Shown here: positions 4,827-5,590 of the stretch, piece after piece
Layout of the letters: each line of letters starts with the position of its first letter
How positions within the stretch are numbered: the first letter of the stretch is position 1
NCBI GenBank assembly: GCA_030831265.1
Contig: JAURLM010000042.1
Location: 1 to 5,590 of the forward strand
Direction: 5' to 3'
Origin: Chloroflexota bacterium
Lineage (GTDB): Bacteria; Chloroflexota; Dehalococcoidia; Lucifugimonadales; Lucifugimonadaceae
Length of the DNA: 5,590 bases
Notes under the pieces: model-generated
What the model was told of the DNA's origin: nothing
Database searches by the model: none
Seen by the model: the letters and a program-made list of their open reading frames with translations, nothing else
Position numbers and translations under genes: made by a program

Positions 4827-5584
4827 TTCGCCCGTGTGGTTCGCCTGCGTTGAGGCGCGTCTTGCTTGCTTGTTGGCTCAGGCTCCGCATCGGCTTGCGC
4901 TGACGTTCCACGTTGGCGGTAGTCAGGCGCAAACATCGGGTATTCCCAGACGACATGAGTGTCTCGCATCCGGGATGCGATAGCGTCTGCGTACCGGCTG
5001 GTGAAACTGTTTGCGGCGGCTTCGTCTAGCAGGATTCTCGAAGTGATGACGGTTGGCAGTCCGGCCGAGTGACGGTGGACGATTAGCTGGTAGAGCTTCT
5101 CTTCTGCCCACGGCGTAGAGGCCTGCGTGCCGAGGTCATCCAGTATCAGCACTTCGCAGTTACGTATCACCTGGAACTCGCGGTCAAAACCGGTTCCTGA
5201 ACTTGGCTGGTAGGCGCGGCGTAGCTGGTCAAGCAGATCCGGCACGAAGCGGAAGAGCACCGTGCGACCTTGCTTGACCTGTACGTTTGTGATGGCGACT
5301 GCGAGGTGTGTCTTGCCGACACCGGTTGGCCCGGCGAGGTATATCCAGCCCTGTGGGATCTCAGCGAATGAGCGTGCTGCGCCGAATGCTGATTCCAACG
5401 TGTGCCTTTGTCGCTGCGAACTGTCCTTGCGACCACGCGGGTCGAACGATTCGAAGGTCATTGCCTTTAGCTGGGACGTATCCAGGCCAATTGCCGAGCG
5501 ATCAGCGTTGCCTACTCCCGCCAGCAGTTCAATCCGGTGTGACATGAACGGATCCAGTACGCGCGTGCGTAGGCGATCCGGCAT
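4823..5584 (-). CDS. DnaC/IstB-like AAA+ ATPase, probable replicative helicase loader
   Basis: A 253-residue ATPase as counted from the ATG at 5584; the frame is open to the window edge (two further codons), so the true start may lie outside. A short helical N-terminus leads to AMTFESFDPRGR (41-52), a linker typical of DnaC-like loaders. The AAA+ core follows: Walker A GPTGVGKT at 85-92, VPDLLDQLR at 114-122, Walker B VLILDDLG at 145-152, TPWAEEKLYQLIVHR at 157-171, sensor-1 VITS at 179-182, and an Arg-containing SRYADAIASRMRD segment at 196-208 where the Arg finger is expected. The last 30 residues are a polar, basic tail (QRRRTTRAK). Known relatives load DnaB helicase at origins; the IstB transposase helper shares the fold, but no istA-like gene is seen next to it. 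Relatives often carry a cysteine-rich N-terminus, which would be upstream if present. The stop overlaps the HIT start by 4 bp. Confidence 0.85.
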   Translation of the reverse strand: MPDRLRTRVLDPFMSHRIELLAGVGNADRSAIGLDTSQLKAMTFESFDPRGRKDSSQRQRHTLESAFGAARSFAEIPQGWIYLAGPTGVGKTHLAVAITNVQVKQGRTVLFRFVPDLLDQLRRAYQPSSGTGFDREFQVIRNCEVLILDDLGTQASTPWAEEKLYQLIVHRHSAGLPTVITSRILLDEAAANSFTSRYADAIASRMRDTHVVWEYPMFAPDYRQRGTSAQADAEPEPTSKQDAPQRRRTTRAK

Positions 5585-5590
5585 CTGTTC

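Noticed and set aside
4823..5590. Reading the AAA+ gene as IstB, and so as part of an IS21-type insertion sequence.
   Set aside because: No transposase or terminal repeats are visible, the downstream partner is a HIT gene, and the FESFDPRGR linker and C-terminal tail fit DnaC-like loaders better. An istA gene beyond the right edge cannot be fully excluded.
1..5590. CRISPR array, tRNA, riboswitch, toxin-antitoxin or phage-defence module.
   Set aside because: No spaced direct repeats, cloverleaf-like segment, paired small ORFs with SD sites or defence-type domains were found on either strand.

Overview
This is a moderately GC-rich bacterial chromosome segment. It carries six loci that can be supported: one partial gene at the left edge and one at the right edge whose start may lie outside the window. 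I see no rRNA, tRNA, CRISPR array, transposase or phage gene. The mix of genes (enolase-superfamily sugar-acid dehydratase-like enzyme, GH4 glycosidase, creatininase-family amidohydrolase, a SnoaL/ABM/zinc-ribbon fusion, and a DnaC-like loader with a TFESFDPRGR linker) resembles what I know of Chloroflexota, especially Dehalococcoidia/SAR202-like heterotrophs, which are known for many enolase-superfamily paralogues. That taxonomic guess is inference from gene content, not proof.

Left part (1-2495): the 3' end of a GH4 glycosidase gene on the + strand converges on a two-gene minus-strand unit, an enolase-superfamily enzyme followed after 41 bp by a creatininase-family amidohydrolase. Between the convergent ends is a perfect 9-bp GC-rich hairpin that looks like an intergenic palindromic repeat and/or bidirectional terminator. 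The three enzymes suggest a catabolic locus for sugars, sugar acids or amide/lactam-type organic matter; substrates cannot be read from the sequence.

Middle (2575-3449, minus strand): one coding unit is split by a frame change at a run of five Gs (minus strand). The upstream part encodes a SnoaL-like (NTF2-fold) ester-cyclase-type domain. The downstream part, in the -1 frame, encodes an ABM-like ferredoxin-fold domain plus a CxxC...CxC zinc ribbon. Adding one G would give a continuous protein of about 291 residues. This is the most checkable anomaly in the window.

Right part (3450-5590): a 217-bp divergent intergenic region with two small inverted repeats separates that gene from a + strand gene for a 161-residue four-helix membrane protein. 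The membrane-protein gene converges on a minus-strand pair, a DnaC/IstB-like AAA+ helicase-loader-type ATPase overlapping by 4 bp (ATGA) with a HIT-family protein that has a degenerate second half. The membrane-protein and HIT genes both end inside the arms of one 9-bp inverted repeat, so both proteins end in Tyr-Val-stop.

I looked for a novel defence, mobile or RNA-based system and found no convincing evidence of one. The points worth following are the frameshifted fusion, the loader-HIT coupling, the two-part HIT protein, and the active-site deviations in the two catabolic enzymes.
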